A model generated the notes under the pieces. The model did no database searches. It was not told the origin of the DNA and saw only the letters and a program-made list of their open reading frames with translations. A DNA stretch of 12,440 bases from Desulfurobacteriaceae bacterium (GTDB lineage Bacteria > Aquificota > Aquificia > Desulfurobacteriales > Desulfurobacteriaceae), in assembly GCA_027064485.1 (NCBI GenBank), contig JAMOPR010000135.1, forward strand, positions 1 through 12,440, given 5' to 3'. Made by a program: the position numbers and the translations under genes. Of the stretch, positions 1 through 7,079 are shown one piece after another (the first letter of the stretch is position 1; every line of letters begins with the position of its first letter).

Positions 1-825
1 CGATGAAACGTCAAAGACGATTAATAGGAGGTCTGCTTCTTTTACTTCTGAAAGGGTTGCGTGGAATGAAGCTACAAGTTCGTGGGGCAGGTTTTTTATG
101 AATCCTACCGTGTCTGAGATGAGGACTTTTTCGCCGTCTAAAAAGAGGGAGCCGGTTTTGACGTCTAACGTGGCGAAGGGCATGTCTTTTATGAAGACAT
201 CTTTGCGGGTGAGGGAGCGGAGGAGGGTGGATTTTCCGGCATTTGTGTAACCGACGATTGAAACGGTTTTAAATCCTTTGCGCTTTCTGCCTTCTCTGAC
301 CAGTTCTTGCCTTTTAATTAAGTCTTTTATCTCTTGGCGGAGTTTGTGGATTTTTCTTCTTAATGCTCTTGCTTCTTTTTCTGTTTGAGTTTCACCAGGA
401 CCTCTCGTTCCAACGCCGCCACCAAGTCTTGACATTACTTTTCCCATTCCTCTTACTTGAGATAGCTCGTAGTAGGATTTCGCCAACTCTACCTGTAGTT
501 TTGCCTCTTTCGTTTTTGCTCTTCTTGCAAAAATTTCTAAGATAACTTCAGTTCTATCTATTACGGGAATATTGGTTACCTCTTTAATGTTCCTTTTCTG
601 TGAATAGGTTAAAGGGTGGTATGCCACAATTAACGTGGCGTTTTTATCTATTTCCTCCAATTTTCCCTTTCCTATGTAAGTTGAGGGAGAAAATGCCCTT
701 CTTTTTTGAACAATTGTTTGGATTACTTCTCCCCCCAAAGCTTCTATTAAACCTTTTAATTCTTCTGTGTCTATTTCTTCACCTCTTCTTTGAACAGCAA
801 TAATTGCTACCTTTTCTTTTTCCAT
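1..825 (-). CDS. hflX: HflX-family ribosome-associated GTPase (N-terminal part, runs off left edge)
   Basis: HflX is a GTP-hydrolysing protein that binds the 50S subunit and splits or rescues stalled 70S ribosomes, notably after heat stress. 275 codons are present and the C-terminal end lies outside the window. The N-terminal domain begins MEKEKVAIIAVQRRG. The HflX glycine-rich linker GTRGPGET is at residues 139-146, inside a charged helical stretch. The G domain shows G1 GYTNAGKS (192-199) and G3 DTVGF (238-242); G4 and G5 would be beyond the edge. The ATG at 823-825 is preceded on the minus strand by GGAG (834-837) with 8 bases between. The gene diverges from ebfC. Family assignment is secure because the glycine-rich linker and the DTVGF form of G3 occur together. 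Function is from the family. Confidence 0.95.
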   Translation of the reverse strand, partial: MEKEKVAIIAVQRRGEEIDTEELKGLIEALGGEVIQTIVQKRRAFSPSTYIGKGKLEEIDKNATLIVAYHPLTYSQKRNIKEVTNIPVIDRTEVILEIFARRAKTKEAKLQVELAKSYYELSQVRGMGKVMSRLGGGVGTRGPGETQTEKEARALRRKIHKLRQEIKDLIKRQELVREGRKRKGFKTVSIVGYTNAGKSTLLRSLTRKDVFIKDMPFATLDVKTGSLFLDGEKVLISDTVGFIKNLPHELVASFHATLSEVKEADLLLIVFDVSS

Positions 826-844
826 TGCGATGGCTCCAATTGAG

Positions 845-873
845 TTGTGATTTATTTACAAATTTTTTACAAT
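845..873 (+). promoter_or_regulatory. Predicted sigma70-type promoter for the ebfC-recR-por run
   Basis: TTGTGA (845-850, 4 of 6 matches to consensus) and TACAAT (868-873, 5 of 6) are separated by exactly 17 bases. Transcription would start near 880 and leave a leader of about 25 bases, with GGAGGAG at 892-898 before the ebfC ATG. It is the only convincing plus-strand promoter I see upstream of this nine-gene run. Prediction by eye only. Confidence 0.5.
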
Positions 874-904
874 TAAGCCAAATTTGACTTCGGAGGAGAT
901 TTTA

Positions 905-1237
905 ATGTTTAAAGGTGGAATGGGCAATTTAAATCAGCTTATGAAAGTTGCAAAGCAGTTGCAGGCTCAGGCTGCGAAGATAAAGGAGGAAATTGAAAAT
1001 AAAGAATTTGAAGGAACGGCTGGCGGCGGTGCTGTTAAAGTAGTTGCAAAAGGTTCTGGCGAGATTGTTTCTGTTGAAATATCAGAAGATTTGATTAAAA
1101 GCGGTGATAGAGAAATGATTCAAGACCTCATAGTTGTTGCAGCTAATCAGGCGTTAAAAAAAGGTAGAGAAGAACTTGCAAAAGAGTTAGGAAAAGTAAC
1201 GGGCGGTTTGGGAATAGATATTGGGGGTCTTTTTTGA
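905..1237 (+). CDS. ebfC: YbaB/EbfC family nucleoid-associated DNA-binding protein
   Basis: A 110-residue protein of the YbaB/EbfC family, small dimers that bind DNA and associate with the nucleoid. The N-terminal half is an amphipathic helix (about residues 8-35, QLMKVAKQLQAQAAKIKEE). The family signature of a Gly-rich turn running into a beta strand follows (EGTAGGGAVKVVAKG, 36-50), then VEISEDLI and a C-terminal helix with a Gly-rich tail. I chose the ATG at 905 because GGAGGAG (892-898) sits 6 bases upstream; a TTG at 884 in the same frame would lie upstream of that site. It overlaps recR by 4 bases. The ebfC-recR pairing is widely conserved in bacteria and suggests a role linked to recombinational repair, although this is by association. 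Confidence 0.95.
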   Translation: MFKGGMGNLNQLMKVAKQLQAQAAKIKEEIENKEFEGTAGGGAVKVVAKGSGEIVSVEISEDLIKSGDREMIQDLIVVAANQALKKGREELAKELGKVTGGLGIDIGGLF

Positions 1238-1839
1238 TATATCCGGAATCTCTTGAATATTTGATAAAGTTTTTTTCCGAAGTGCCGGGAATAAGTGAAA
1301 GAGCGGCGGAAAGAGCTGTTTTTTATTTATCTAAGGCTGATGAGGAAAAAAAGAGATTAGTTATAAACGCCTTAAGGGAAGTTGAATCTTTAAGAAGGTG
1401 TGCTGAGTGTGGTCTTCCAACTACTGATGTTCTGTGTGAAGTCTGTAAGGATGAGAGCAGAGATAGGGAAACGGTTTGTGTTGTAGAACAGCCCCGTGAT
1501 GCGGTGATAATTGAAAAGCAGGTTGGGTATAGAGGGCTTTATCACGTTTTAGGTGGTGTTATTTCGCCTCTTGAGGATGTAGGACCGGAGGAACTCAACA
1601 TTGATTCTCTGATTAGGAGGATAAGAGAAAAAGGGATAAAAACTGTAATAATAGCTTTGAATCCTACAGTTGAAGGTGAAGCTACTGCCAAGTTTCTTCT
1701 CAATAGATTAGATGATTTAGGAGTGGAAGTTTACAGAATAGCCTATGGCTTGCCTTACGGTGCTACTATGGATATGGCTGATGAGTTAACGATAAAAAGG
1801 GCTTTTGAAGATAAGAAACTATTATGCGGAGGAAAGTAA
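1234..1839 (+). CDS. recR: Recombination mediator protein RecR
   Basis: RecR acts with RecO (and RecF) to load RecA on gapped single-stranded DNA. At 201 residues it has the normal length and the expected order of parts: helix-hairpin-helix VPGISERAAERA (17-28), a four-cysteine zinc finger (C56, C59, C68, C71), and a Toprim domain from about 81 (VCVVEQPRDA) with NPTVEGEAT at 143-151 and YGLPYGATMDMADE near the end. The start is TTG at 1234, whose last two bases are the first two of the ebfC TGA. GGGGG at 1223-1227 can serve as ribosome site, so translation is probably coupled to ebfC. Its TAA shares one base with the porG ATG, tying a repair gene directly to a carbon-metabolism gene set. A shorter ATG start is not apparent near the N-terminus. 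Confidence 0.96.
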   Translation: MIYPESLEYLIKFFSEVPGISERAAERAVFYLSKADEEKKRLVINALREVESLRRCAECGLPTTDVLCEVCKDESRDRETVCVVEQPRDAVIIEKQVGYRGLYHVLGGVISPLEDVGPEELNIDSLIRRIREKGIKTVIIALNPTVEGEATAKFLLNRLDDLGVEVYRIAYGLPYGATMDMADELTIKRAFEDKKLLCGGK

Positions 1840-2405
1840 TGATAGAAATCAGATGGCACGCCCGCGGTGGGCAGGGTGCTGTAACCGCATCTAAAATTCT
1901 TGCCAGCGCTGTTATAAGAGAAGGAAAGTACGCACAGAGTAACCCGGATTACGGAGCTGAGCGTTCGGGAGCACCTTTGAGAACCTATAACAGAGTTTCT
2001 GAAACTCCCATAACCCTTCACTGTATGGTGCTGAATCCTGACGTTGTTGTGGTTGTTGACCCAACGCTTTTGAGAACTGTTCCTATTTTAGAAGGAACAA
2101 AAGAAGATGCTGTGCTTGTTATAAATACCAACAAGTCCCCAGCTGAGATAAGGGAGAAGTTGGGGATTAAAGGAAGAAAAATTTACACGGTTGATGCTAC
2201 TAAAATAGCTATGGAAGAACTCAAGAGACCTCTCTTGAACGTGCCGATGCTTGGTGCTCTTGTTAAAGCTTTAAACGGTGTGGTGGATATTAGAACGGTA
2301 GAAGAAGACATAAAAAAGACTTTCGGTAAGAAACTGTCTGAAGAGCTTCTCAATGCCAACATCAAAGCACTTTACAGAGCTTATGAGGAGGTAATGTCAG
2401 AATGA
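1839..2405 (+). CDS. porG: Pyruvate:ferredoxin oxidoreductase, gamma subunit
   Basis: Gamma subunit of the heterotetrameric 2-oxoacid:ferredoxin oxidoreductase that interconverts pyruvate + CoA + oxidised ferredoxin and acetyl-CoA + CO2 + reduced ferredoxin in the cytoplasm. The 188 residues start IEIRWHARGGQGAVTASK, with the family GGQG motif at 10-13 and the NPDYGAERSGAP segment at about 40-51. The start at 1839 is preferred over an in-frame ATG at 1824, because GGAGG (1828-1832) lies 6 bases before 1839. The ATG shares its A with the recR stop, and the end overlaps porD by 4 bases (ATGA). Related enzymes acting on 2-ketoisovalerate have the same subunit layout. Pyruvate is chosen mainly from the beta-subunit motifs. 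Confidence 0.92.
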   Translation: MIEIRWHARGGQGAVTASKILASAVIREGKYAQSNPDYGAERSGAPLRTYNRVSETPITLHCMVLNPDVVVVVDPTLLRTVPILEGTKEDAVLVINTNKSPAEIREKLGIKGRKIYTVDATKIAMEELKRPLLNVPMLGALVKALNGVVDIRTVEEDIKKTFGKKLSEELLNANIKALYRAYEEVMSE

Positions 2406-2695
2406 TTAAGGGATGGAAAGATTTGCCCATAGGAGGTGTTATTCCGGAGCCGGGAACGAGCGAAAAATATAACACCGGTGAATGGAGAGCTTGGAGACCG
2501 GTTTTTGAAAAAGATAAGTGCGTTAACTGCATGATTTGCTGGGTTTTCTGTCCGGATTCTTGCATTTTGGTGGAAAACGAGCAGATGGTTGGCGTAGATT
2601 ACGACCACTGTAAAGGTTGCGGTATATGTGCTCATGAGTGCCCAACAAAAGCTCTTGAAATGAAACCGGAATATCTCTTCCGTGAGGAGGATTAA
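2402..2695 (+). CDS. porD: Pyruvate:ferredoxin oxidoreductase, delta subunit (2x[4Fe-4S] ferredoxin-like)
   Basis: This 97-residue subunit carries the electrons between the catalytic subunits and external ferredoxin. Two classic CxxCxxCxxxCP motifs are visible: C40, C43, C46, C50 followed by P51, and C70, C73, C76, C80 followed by P81. They predict two [4Fe-4S] clusters. The N-terminal extension with PEPGTSEKYNTGEWRAWRP (15-33) is typical of PorD/VorD rather than of free ferredoxins. The ATG overlaps the porG stop as ATGA, and porA starts two bases after its TAA. Length is normal for the family. Confidence 0.95.
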   Translation: MIKGWKDLPIGGVIPEPGTSEKYNTGEWRAWRPVFEKDKCVNCMICWVFCPDSCILVENEQMVGVDYDHCKGCGICAHECPTKALEMKPEYLFREED

Positions 2696-2697
2696 TT

Positions 2698-3903
2698 ATG
2701 AAGCCTGAACTTATTAAGGAAGTAACTTACGTTCCATACTCTGGTAATATGGCAGCAGCGGAAGCTATGAGACAAATTAATCCGGACGTTGTTGCTGCTT
2801 ATCCTATTACGCCGCAGACAGAGCTTATGCAGTTTTTTGCGGATTTTGTAGCTAACGGTCTGGTAGATACAGAATATATACCTGTTGAGAGCGAACACTC
2901 AGCTATGTCAGCCTGCGTTGGTGCTGCAGCGGCAGGTAGTAGAGCAATGACGGCAACGGCAGGTCCTGGACTTGCCTATATGTGGGAGATTTTGGGTGTA
3001 GCTTCTGGTATGAGGCTTCCCATTACGATGACCGTTGTTAACAGAGCTCTTTCTGCTCCTATCAATATTCACGGTGACCAGTCTGATATGATGGGAGCGA
3101 GAGACCAGGGCTGGATTATGCTCTTTTCCGAAAACGCTGAAGAACAGTATGACAATTTAATTCAGGCGATAAAGATAGCAGAGGATGAGAGAACGAGACT
3201 GCCTGTTATGGTTGGAATGGACGGTTTTGTCATATCTCATTCCATTGAAAGGGTTAGACTTTTACCTGATAAGGCAGTAGAGGAATTTGTTGGTGAACCT
3301 AAAGTTATGTATTCTCTTTTAGACGTTGATAATCCTGTAACTCACGGTGCTGTTGCGATGACAGATTCCTATATGGAGTTTAAGAGGCAGCAGAGAGATG
3401 CAATGGAGAAAGCCTATAAGGTGATAAGAGAAGTAGGAGAGGCTTTTGAAGAAGCGTTTGGAAAGAAGTATGAGCATATAGAGACTTACAAAATAGATGA
3501 TGCTGATTACGTTTTAATTGTTATAGGTTCTGCGGCTGGAACTGCTAAGTTTGTGATAGATAAGGTAAGGGAAAGAGGTGACAAAGTAGGACTTATCAAA
3601 ATAAGAACTTATCGTCCGTTCCCCTATTACGATATTATGGATGCAATAGAAGCTTCAAACTGTAAGGCTGTTGGAGTTTTTGATAGAGCTGAGACTTTTG
3701 GCGCAGTTGGCGGACCGTTGTTTAGTGATATTGCTGCAGCTATGCATTTAAGAGGGAAGAGTTATCCTATGGTTGATTTCATCTACGGACTTGGTGGTAG
3801 AGATACTAATGTTAATCACATTGAAGAGGCTATAGATAAAGTTAAAAGGTTGGCTGCTGGGGAGGAAGTTCCTCTTACCAATTACCTTAATTTAAATGAG
3901 TAA
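2698..3903 (+). CDS. porA: Pyruvate:ferredoxin oxidoreductase, alpha subunit
   Basis: This 401-residue alpha subunit provides the pyrimidine-binding domain for thiamine diphosphate and the transketolase C-terminal domain. Visible landmarks: AAYPITPQTEL (34-43), VESEHSAM (63-70, with E64 as the likely cofactor-activating glutamate), ATAGPGL (86-92), NIHGDQSD (123-130), a C-terminal-domain start VIGSAAGT (275-282), TYRPFP (304-309) and YGLGGRD (363-369). The ATG has GAGGAGG (2684-2690) 7 bases upstream. Its TAA ends at 3903, and the ribosome site of porB lies immediately beyond. In an autotroph using the reductive TCA cycle, this enzyme would fix CO2 onto acetyl-CoA; that direction is inferred from context. 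Confidence 0.95.
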   Translation: MKPELIKEVTYVPYSGNMAAAEAMRQINPDVVAAYPITPQTELMQFFADFVANGLVDTEYIPVESEHSAMSACVGAAAAGSRAMTATAGPGLAYMWEILGVASGMRLPITMTVVNRALSAPINIHGDQSDMMGARDQGWIMLFSENAEEQYDNLIQAIKIAEDERTRLPVMVGMDGFVISHSIERVRLLPDKAVEEFVGEPKVMYSLLDVDNPVTHGAVAMTDSYMEFKRQQRDAMEKAYKVIREVGEAFEEAFGKKYEHIETYKIDDADYVLIVIGSAAGTAKFVIDKVRERGDKVGLIKIRTYRPFPYYDIMDAIEASNCKAVGVFDRAETFGAVGGPLFSDIAAAMHLRGKSYPMVDFIYGLGGRDTNVNHIEEAIDKVKRLAAGEEVPLTNYLNLNE

Positions 3904-3914
3904 TGGAGGAAATA

Positions 3915-4895
3915 ATGGCTCAGATTAACGCTTCTGAAGTTAAGATACCACCACTGAAGAAACTTACTAACTATCCGGAAAAGCTTGCTCCGGGGCACAG
4001 ACTTTGTGCTGGGTGCGGTGCTTCGATAATTGTTAGACAGATGTTTATGGTTGCTAACGCTCTTAACTATGAACTGGTTATAGTGAATGCTACCGGTTGT
4101 TTGGAGGTTTGCACGACTATTTATCCTTATACTGCTTGGCGTTCTCCGTGGTTGCACAACGCTTTTGAGAACGCTGCTTCTACTATTTCCGGAGTTGAAG
4201 CAGCTTATAGGGCTTTGAAGAAGAAAGGGAAGCTTCCTACTGATAAGAAGATTAAGTTTGTGGCTTTAGGTGGCGATGGTGGAACTTACGATATCGGTTT
4301 CCAGGCACTTTCCGGGGCTTTGGAAAGAGGGCATGATTTCATATACGTTTGCTACGACAACGAGGCTTATATGAATACAGGAATACAACGTTCTTCTGCT
4401 ACTCCTAAATATGCCAACACTACAACTCAGCCTGTTGGAAAGTGTAGTTTGGGTAAACCTCAGCATAAGAAGTGGATGCCTGAAGTTGCGGCAGCCCACG
4501 GGATTCCTTACGTTGCTCAAGTTTCACCTTCTCACTGGAAGGATTTCTTTGATAAGTTCAAAAAGGCTCTGTTAACGGAGGGACCTTCTTATGTTAATGC
4601 TTTCTGTGTGTGTCCGAGGGGATGGCGTTCTAAAGAAGAAGAAGGAATGACTATAGCCAAGTTGGCTGTTGAAACTAACTACTGGCCCCTCTTTGAGATT
4701 GAAAACGGTAAGTGGAGAATAACTTATAAGCCTAAGAATCCTAAGCCTGTTGCTGAGTTTTTGAAGAAACAGGGTAGATTTAAACACTTGTTTAAGCCGG
4801 GGAATGAAAGTAGGATAGAAGAGATTCAAAAGGAGATAGATAAAAGGTGGGATTGGCTTACTAAAATGGAAGAACTTACTAATAGGGAAGGTTGA
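3915..4895 (+). CDS. porB: Pyruvate:ferredoxin oxidoreductase, beta subunit
   Basis: The beta subunit binds the diphosphate of thiamine diphosphate and one proximal [4Fe-4S] cluster. In the 326-residue protein the cluster cysteines are probably C31 and C34 (LCAGCGAS), C62 (NATGC) and one of C231/C233 (CVCPRGW). The thiamine-diphosphate motif starts GGDGGTYDIG (119-128) and continues to YDNEAYMNTG (147-156). YPYTAWRSPWLHNAFENA (70-87) is the POR-type active-site segment and argues for pyruvate rather than 2-oxoglutarate. An in-frame ATG at 3903 touches the porA stop, but GGAGG (3905-3909) sits 5 bases before the ATG at 3915, so I chose 3915. An additional cysteine, C66, lies close to the cluster site. 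The TGA shares one base with the next ATG. Confidence 0.94.
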   Translation: MAQINASEVKIPPLKKLTNYPEKLAPGHRLCAGCGASIIVRQMFMVANALNYELVIVNATGCLEVCTTIYPYTAWRSPWLHNAFENAASTISGVEAAYRALKKKGKLPTDKKIKFVALGGDGGTYDIGFQALSGALERGHDFIYVCYDNEAYMNTGIQRSSATPKYANTTTQPVGKCSLGKPQHKKWMPEVAAAHGIPYVAQVSPSHWKDFFDKFKKALLTEGPSYVNAFCVCPRGWRSKEEEGMTIAKLAVETNYWPLFEIENGKWRITYKPKNPKPVAEFLKKQGRFKHLFKPGNESRIEEIQKEIDKRWDWLTKMEELTNREG

Positions 4896-5380
4896 TGTTA
4901 AGCTTAAAGCCGGAAGAGGATAGAGAACTAAGAGAACTACTGACCAAGCTGGCAAAGGATAGTAAAGCTAAAATAATATTTTTTGTCGATAAAGCTGGAC
5001 AGCTTATAAGCCGGAGTGAGTCTCCGGCTTTTTCTTCCGATGATGTCACCTTTGCATCTTTAACTGCAGGTAACGTTGCTGCTTCAGAAGCGCTTTCCAA
5101 GCTTTTGGGTGAGAGTAACTTGAGTCATATGTTCACCGAAACAGAGAATGAAGGTATATATATGATTGTGATTAACGGAAAGTATATTTTGGTAGTTATT
5201 TTTGATAAAAGGGTTTCCAATCTGGGAATTGTCAGGTTAAAGGTGAAGAAATACTACGCTAAAATTTTAGGAATTATGGAAAGGGTTGAGAGGAGAATCA
5301 AGGAAGAAACTATGGTTTCTGAAGCGATAGATGTTGATGATATAGACCTTGATTCCCTGTTTGAATCGGGAGATAGTTGA
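4895..5380 (+). CDS. mglB: Roadblock/LC7 domain protein, MglB-like partner of MglA
   Basis: MglB-type roadblock dimers act on the small GTPase MglA as GTPase-activating and exchange-promoting partners in cell-polarity systems. This 161-residue protein has the expected core: a helix (about 7-22), strand IIFFVDKAGQLIS (27-39), the family stretch ASLTAGNVAASEALSKLLGE (54-73), then YMIVINGKYILVVIFD (89-104). A basic helix (about 112-138) and an acidic tail (143-161) follow; in characterised MglB proteins the C-terminal helix contacts MglA. The TTG at 4892 is one codon upstream; I prefer the ATG at 4895, which shares its A with the porB stop (TGATG). Immediate linkage to mglA supports the assignment. 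The gene contains a terminator-like hairpin (codons 38-46). The family call is firm, and the precise role is inferred. Confidence 0.85.
   Translation: MLSLKPEEDRELRELLTKLAKDSKAKIIFFVDKAGQLISRSESPAFSSDDVTFASLTAGNVAASEALSKLLGESNLSHMFTETENEGIYMIVINGKYILVVIFDKRVSNLGIVRLKVKKYYAKILGIMERVERRIKEETMVSEAIDVDDIDLDSLFESGDS
5008..5036 (+). terminator. Terminator-like hairpin inside the mglB reading frame
   Basis: A perfect 9-base inverted repeat, AAGCCGGAG (5008-5016) and CTCCGGCTT (5022-5030), encloses a 5-base loop. It runs straight into a T-rich tract TTTTTCTT (5029-5036). It has every visible property of an intrinsic terminator but lies within codons 38-46 of mglB, so translating ribosomes should normally prevent it from folding. 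An upstream copy AAGCCGGA (4907-4914) could pair with 5023-5030 instead. Whether it terminates is unknown. Confidence 0.45.
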
Positions 5381-5967
5381 TGCCATTTGTAAATTTTGCT
5401 ACTAAGGAGATTAACTGTAAGATTGTTTACTACGGTCCCGGTTTATCTGGGAAAACTACTAATATTAAGTGGATATACGACCATATAAAACCTGAAAATA
5501 AAGGTGAAATGATTACTCTTGCGACTGAAACGGAGAGGACTCTTTTCTTTGATTTTGTTCCCATAGAGGTTTCTAACGTTAAGGGATTTAAGGTTCGCTT
5601 TCATCTATATACCACTCCCGGGCAAATTATCTATCAGGCAAGCAGAAAGTTGATTTTAAAAGGTGTGGATGGTATTGTGTTTGTAGCTGATTCTCAGGAA
5701 GAAAGACACGATGCCAATCTTGATACTTTGGACGATATGATTGAAAATTTGAGAGATTATGATATAGATGTTTCCAATATTCCTTTGGTTTTCCAGTATA
5801 ACAAGAGGGATTTACCTAACGTGCTTTCTGTTGATGTTTTAAGAAGAGATTTAAATAGGTGGAGTAGACCCGATTTTGAAGCTATCGCTACTAAGGGCAT
5901 TGGCGTTTTGGAAACGTTTAAAGAGATAACAAGGCAGGTTTTAAAAACCTTGAAGAGAAATACGTAG
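5380..5967 (+). CDS. mglA: MglA-family Ras-like small GTPase
   Basis: This 195-residue cytoplasmic GTPase belongs to the bacterial MglA family, which marks a cell pole and controls motility or polarity machinery with its partner MglB. Visible motifs: G1 GPGLSGKT (19-26), the G3 region in the MglA-typical form YTTPGQ (77-82, where ordinary Ras proteins have DxxGQ), KLILKGVDGIVFVADSQ (90-106), and G4 NKRD (141-144). An ATK triplet at 170-172 is a candidate G5. The missing G3 aspartate is normal for the family. The ATG at 5380 shares its A with the mglB TGA (TGATG); a TTG at 5377 is an unneeded alternative. The bioB GTG follows its TAG with no gap. Confidence 0.92.
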   Translation: MPFVNFATKEINCKIVYYGPGLSGKTTNIKWIYDHIKPENKGEMITLATETERTLFFDFVPIEVSNVKGFKVRFHLYTTPGQIIYQASRKLILKGVDGIVFVADSQEERHDANLDTLDDMIENLRDYDIDVSNIPLVFQYNKRDLPNVLSVDVLRRDLNRWSRPDFEAIATKGIGVLETFKEITRQVLKTLKRNT

Positions 5968-6900
5968 GTGGAAAGAGATATTGTTCTTGAAGTTCTGAAT
6001 GCTTCAAATTTTAAGTTTTGGGATTTTTTCTTTGCTGCTTTCAATCTTAGAAGGGTTTTCTTCAGAAATTTTGTAGAGACGTGTGCTATTCTGAATGCAA
6101 AAAGTGGAAAGTGCCCTTCTGATTGTAAGTTTTGCGCTCAGTCTGCCAAATATAATGTGCCTATTAAAGTTTATCCTTTACTTTCTAAGCAAGAGCTGGT
6201 TGCTTACGCTTTAAAAGCTTTTGAAAGGGGTATAGATAGGTTTAGTTTTGTTACAAGTGGAGTTTCTCTATCGCGGAAAGATATAAAGGTGATTGGTGAG
6301 GCAGTAGAAGAGATTCTTTCCTTTGTTCCTTCTGCGAGAGTGTGTGCTTCTTTGGGACAGTTGTCAAAGGAGGATTTGAAATTTTTAAAGTCCTGCGGTT
6401 TGAAGCGATATCACCATAATTTGGAAACTTCTAAAGAGTTTTATCCTGAGATTTCTTCTTATCAGAGGTGGGAGGATAGATTTAAAACTGTTTTAGTAGC
6501 GAAAGAGGTAGGGCTTGAGGTGTGTTGTGGGGGGATTTTCGGATTGGGGGAATCTGAAGAAGATGTCGCTTCTTTTGTTAGGAGTTTAAAAGAACTTGAA
6601 GTTGATTCCGTTCCTGTAAATTTTCTTAAACCTATTAAAGGAACGCCTTTAGAAAATGCCAACTTTTTGACGCCTTTAGCGTGTTTAAGAATACTTGTGG
6701 CTTTAAGATTGGCTATGCCTTCTGTATCTATCAGAGTTTGCGGAGGTAGAGAGTATAATTTGAGGGATTTACAACCTTTTGCTGTCTTATTAGCTGATGC
6801 GTTGATGGTTGGTAACTATCTAACTACTAAGGGTAGAAATCTCCAAGACGATAAGGAAATGATAGAGAATTTGAATTTTAGGAGTAACCTGAAGATTTAA
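5968..6900 (+). CDS. bioB: Biotin synthase (radical SAM), with a non-standard auxiliary-cluster ligand set
   Basis: BioB inserts sulfur into dethiobiotin to make biotin, using a radical-SAM [4Fe-4S] cluster and an auxiliary cluster. The radical-SAM cysteines are C49, C53 and C56 in KCPSDCKFCAQSA, preceded by the BioB signature ETCAILNAKSG. Compared with E. coli BioB from memory, the auxiliary ligand Cys97 is replaced by Ser93 (RFSFVTSG). C126 (RVCASLG), C186 (EVCCGGI) and R256 (SIRVCGGRE) keep the other three positions, and C187 and C258 are extra cysteines. NHNLETS-like HHNLETSKEFYP (149-160) and KGTPLEN (224-230) confirm biotin synthase. The GTG start directly abuts the mglA stop and has only a weak upstream AGAG; the true start could lie a few codons downstream. 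The 310-residue length is normal. Confidence 0.9.
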   Translation: MERDIVLEVLNASNFKFWDFFFAAFNLRRVFFRNFVETCAILNAKSGKCPSDCKFCAQSAKYNVPIKVYPLLSKQELVAYALKAFERGIDRFSFVTSGVSLSRKDIKVIGEAVEEILSFVPSARVCASLGQLSKEDLKFLKSCGLKRYHHNLETSKEFYPEISSYQRWEDRFKTVLVAKEVGLEVCCGGIFGLGESEEDVASFVRSLKELEVDSVPVNFLKPIKGTPLENANFLTPLACLRILVALRLAMPSVSIRVCGGREYNLRDLQPFAVLLADALMVGNYLTTKGRNLQDDKEMIENLNFRSNLKI

Positions 6901-6902
6901 GA

Positions 6903-6979
<77 letters not shown>

Positions 6980-6987
6980 CTTTTGAA

Positions 6988-7065
6988 TGGTCGGGGCAGC
7001 CCGATTTGAACGGGCGACCTCGTGCTCCCAAGGCACGCGCTCTAACCAAGCTGAGCTATGCCCCG
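6988..7065 (-). tRNA. tRNA-Pro (anticodon TGG)
   Basis: A complete 78-base cloverleaf reads on the minus strand: acceptor CGGGGCA/TGCCCCG (the C1-G72 pair is usual for bacterial proline tRNA), D stem GCTC/GAGC, anticodon stem CGTGC/GCACG with loop CTTGGGA, T stem GCCCG/CGGGC with TTCAAAT loop, discriminator A, encoded CCA (6988-6990). The anticodon TGG is at 7028-7030. It is first of the two-tRNA unit, 25 bases beyond the panD stop. Confidence 0.97.
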
Positions 7066-7079
7066 ATTTGACAGTGCAA

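Noticed and set aside
363..803. Two plus-strand open frames of 60 and 67 codons (363-545 and 600-803)
   Set aside because: They are antisense to hflX, are Leu/Phe-rich low-complexity translations of its charged helices, and lack ribosome sites.
853..881. Possible minus-strand promoter for hflX (TTGGCT, 17 bases, TAAATA)
   Set aside because: Each element matches consensus at only about 3 of 6 positions; hflX must have a promoter near here, but this one is not convincing.
884..904. TTG start seven codons upstream of the ebfC ATG
   Set aside because: It would place the strong GGAGGAG site inside the coding region; the ATG at 905 has ideal spacing and matches the family N-terminus.
4572..4955. 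Minus-strand open frame of 127 codons
   Set aside because: It is antisense to the end of porB and the start of mglB, has no recognisable domain and no ribosome site.
5454..5640. MglA missing the usual G3 aspartate as a sign of a dead GTPase
   Set aside because: The TxPGQ form at this position is typical of the MglA family, so it is not degeneration.
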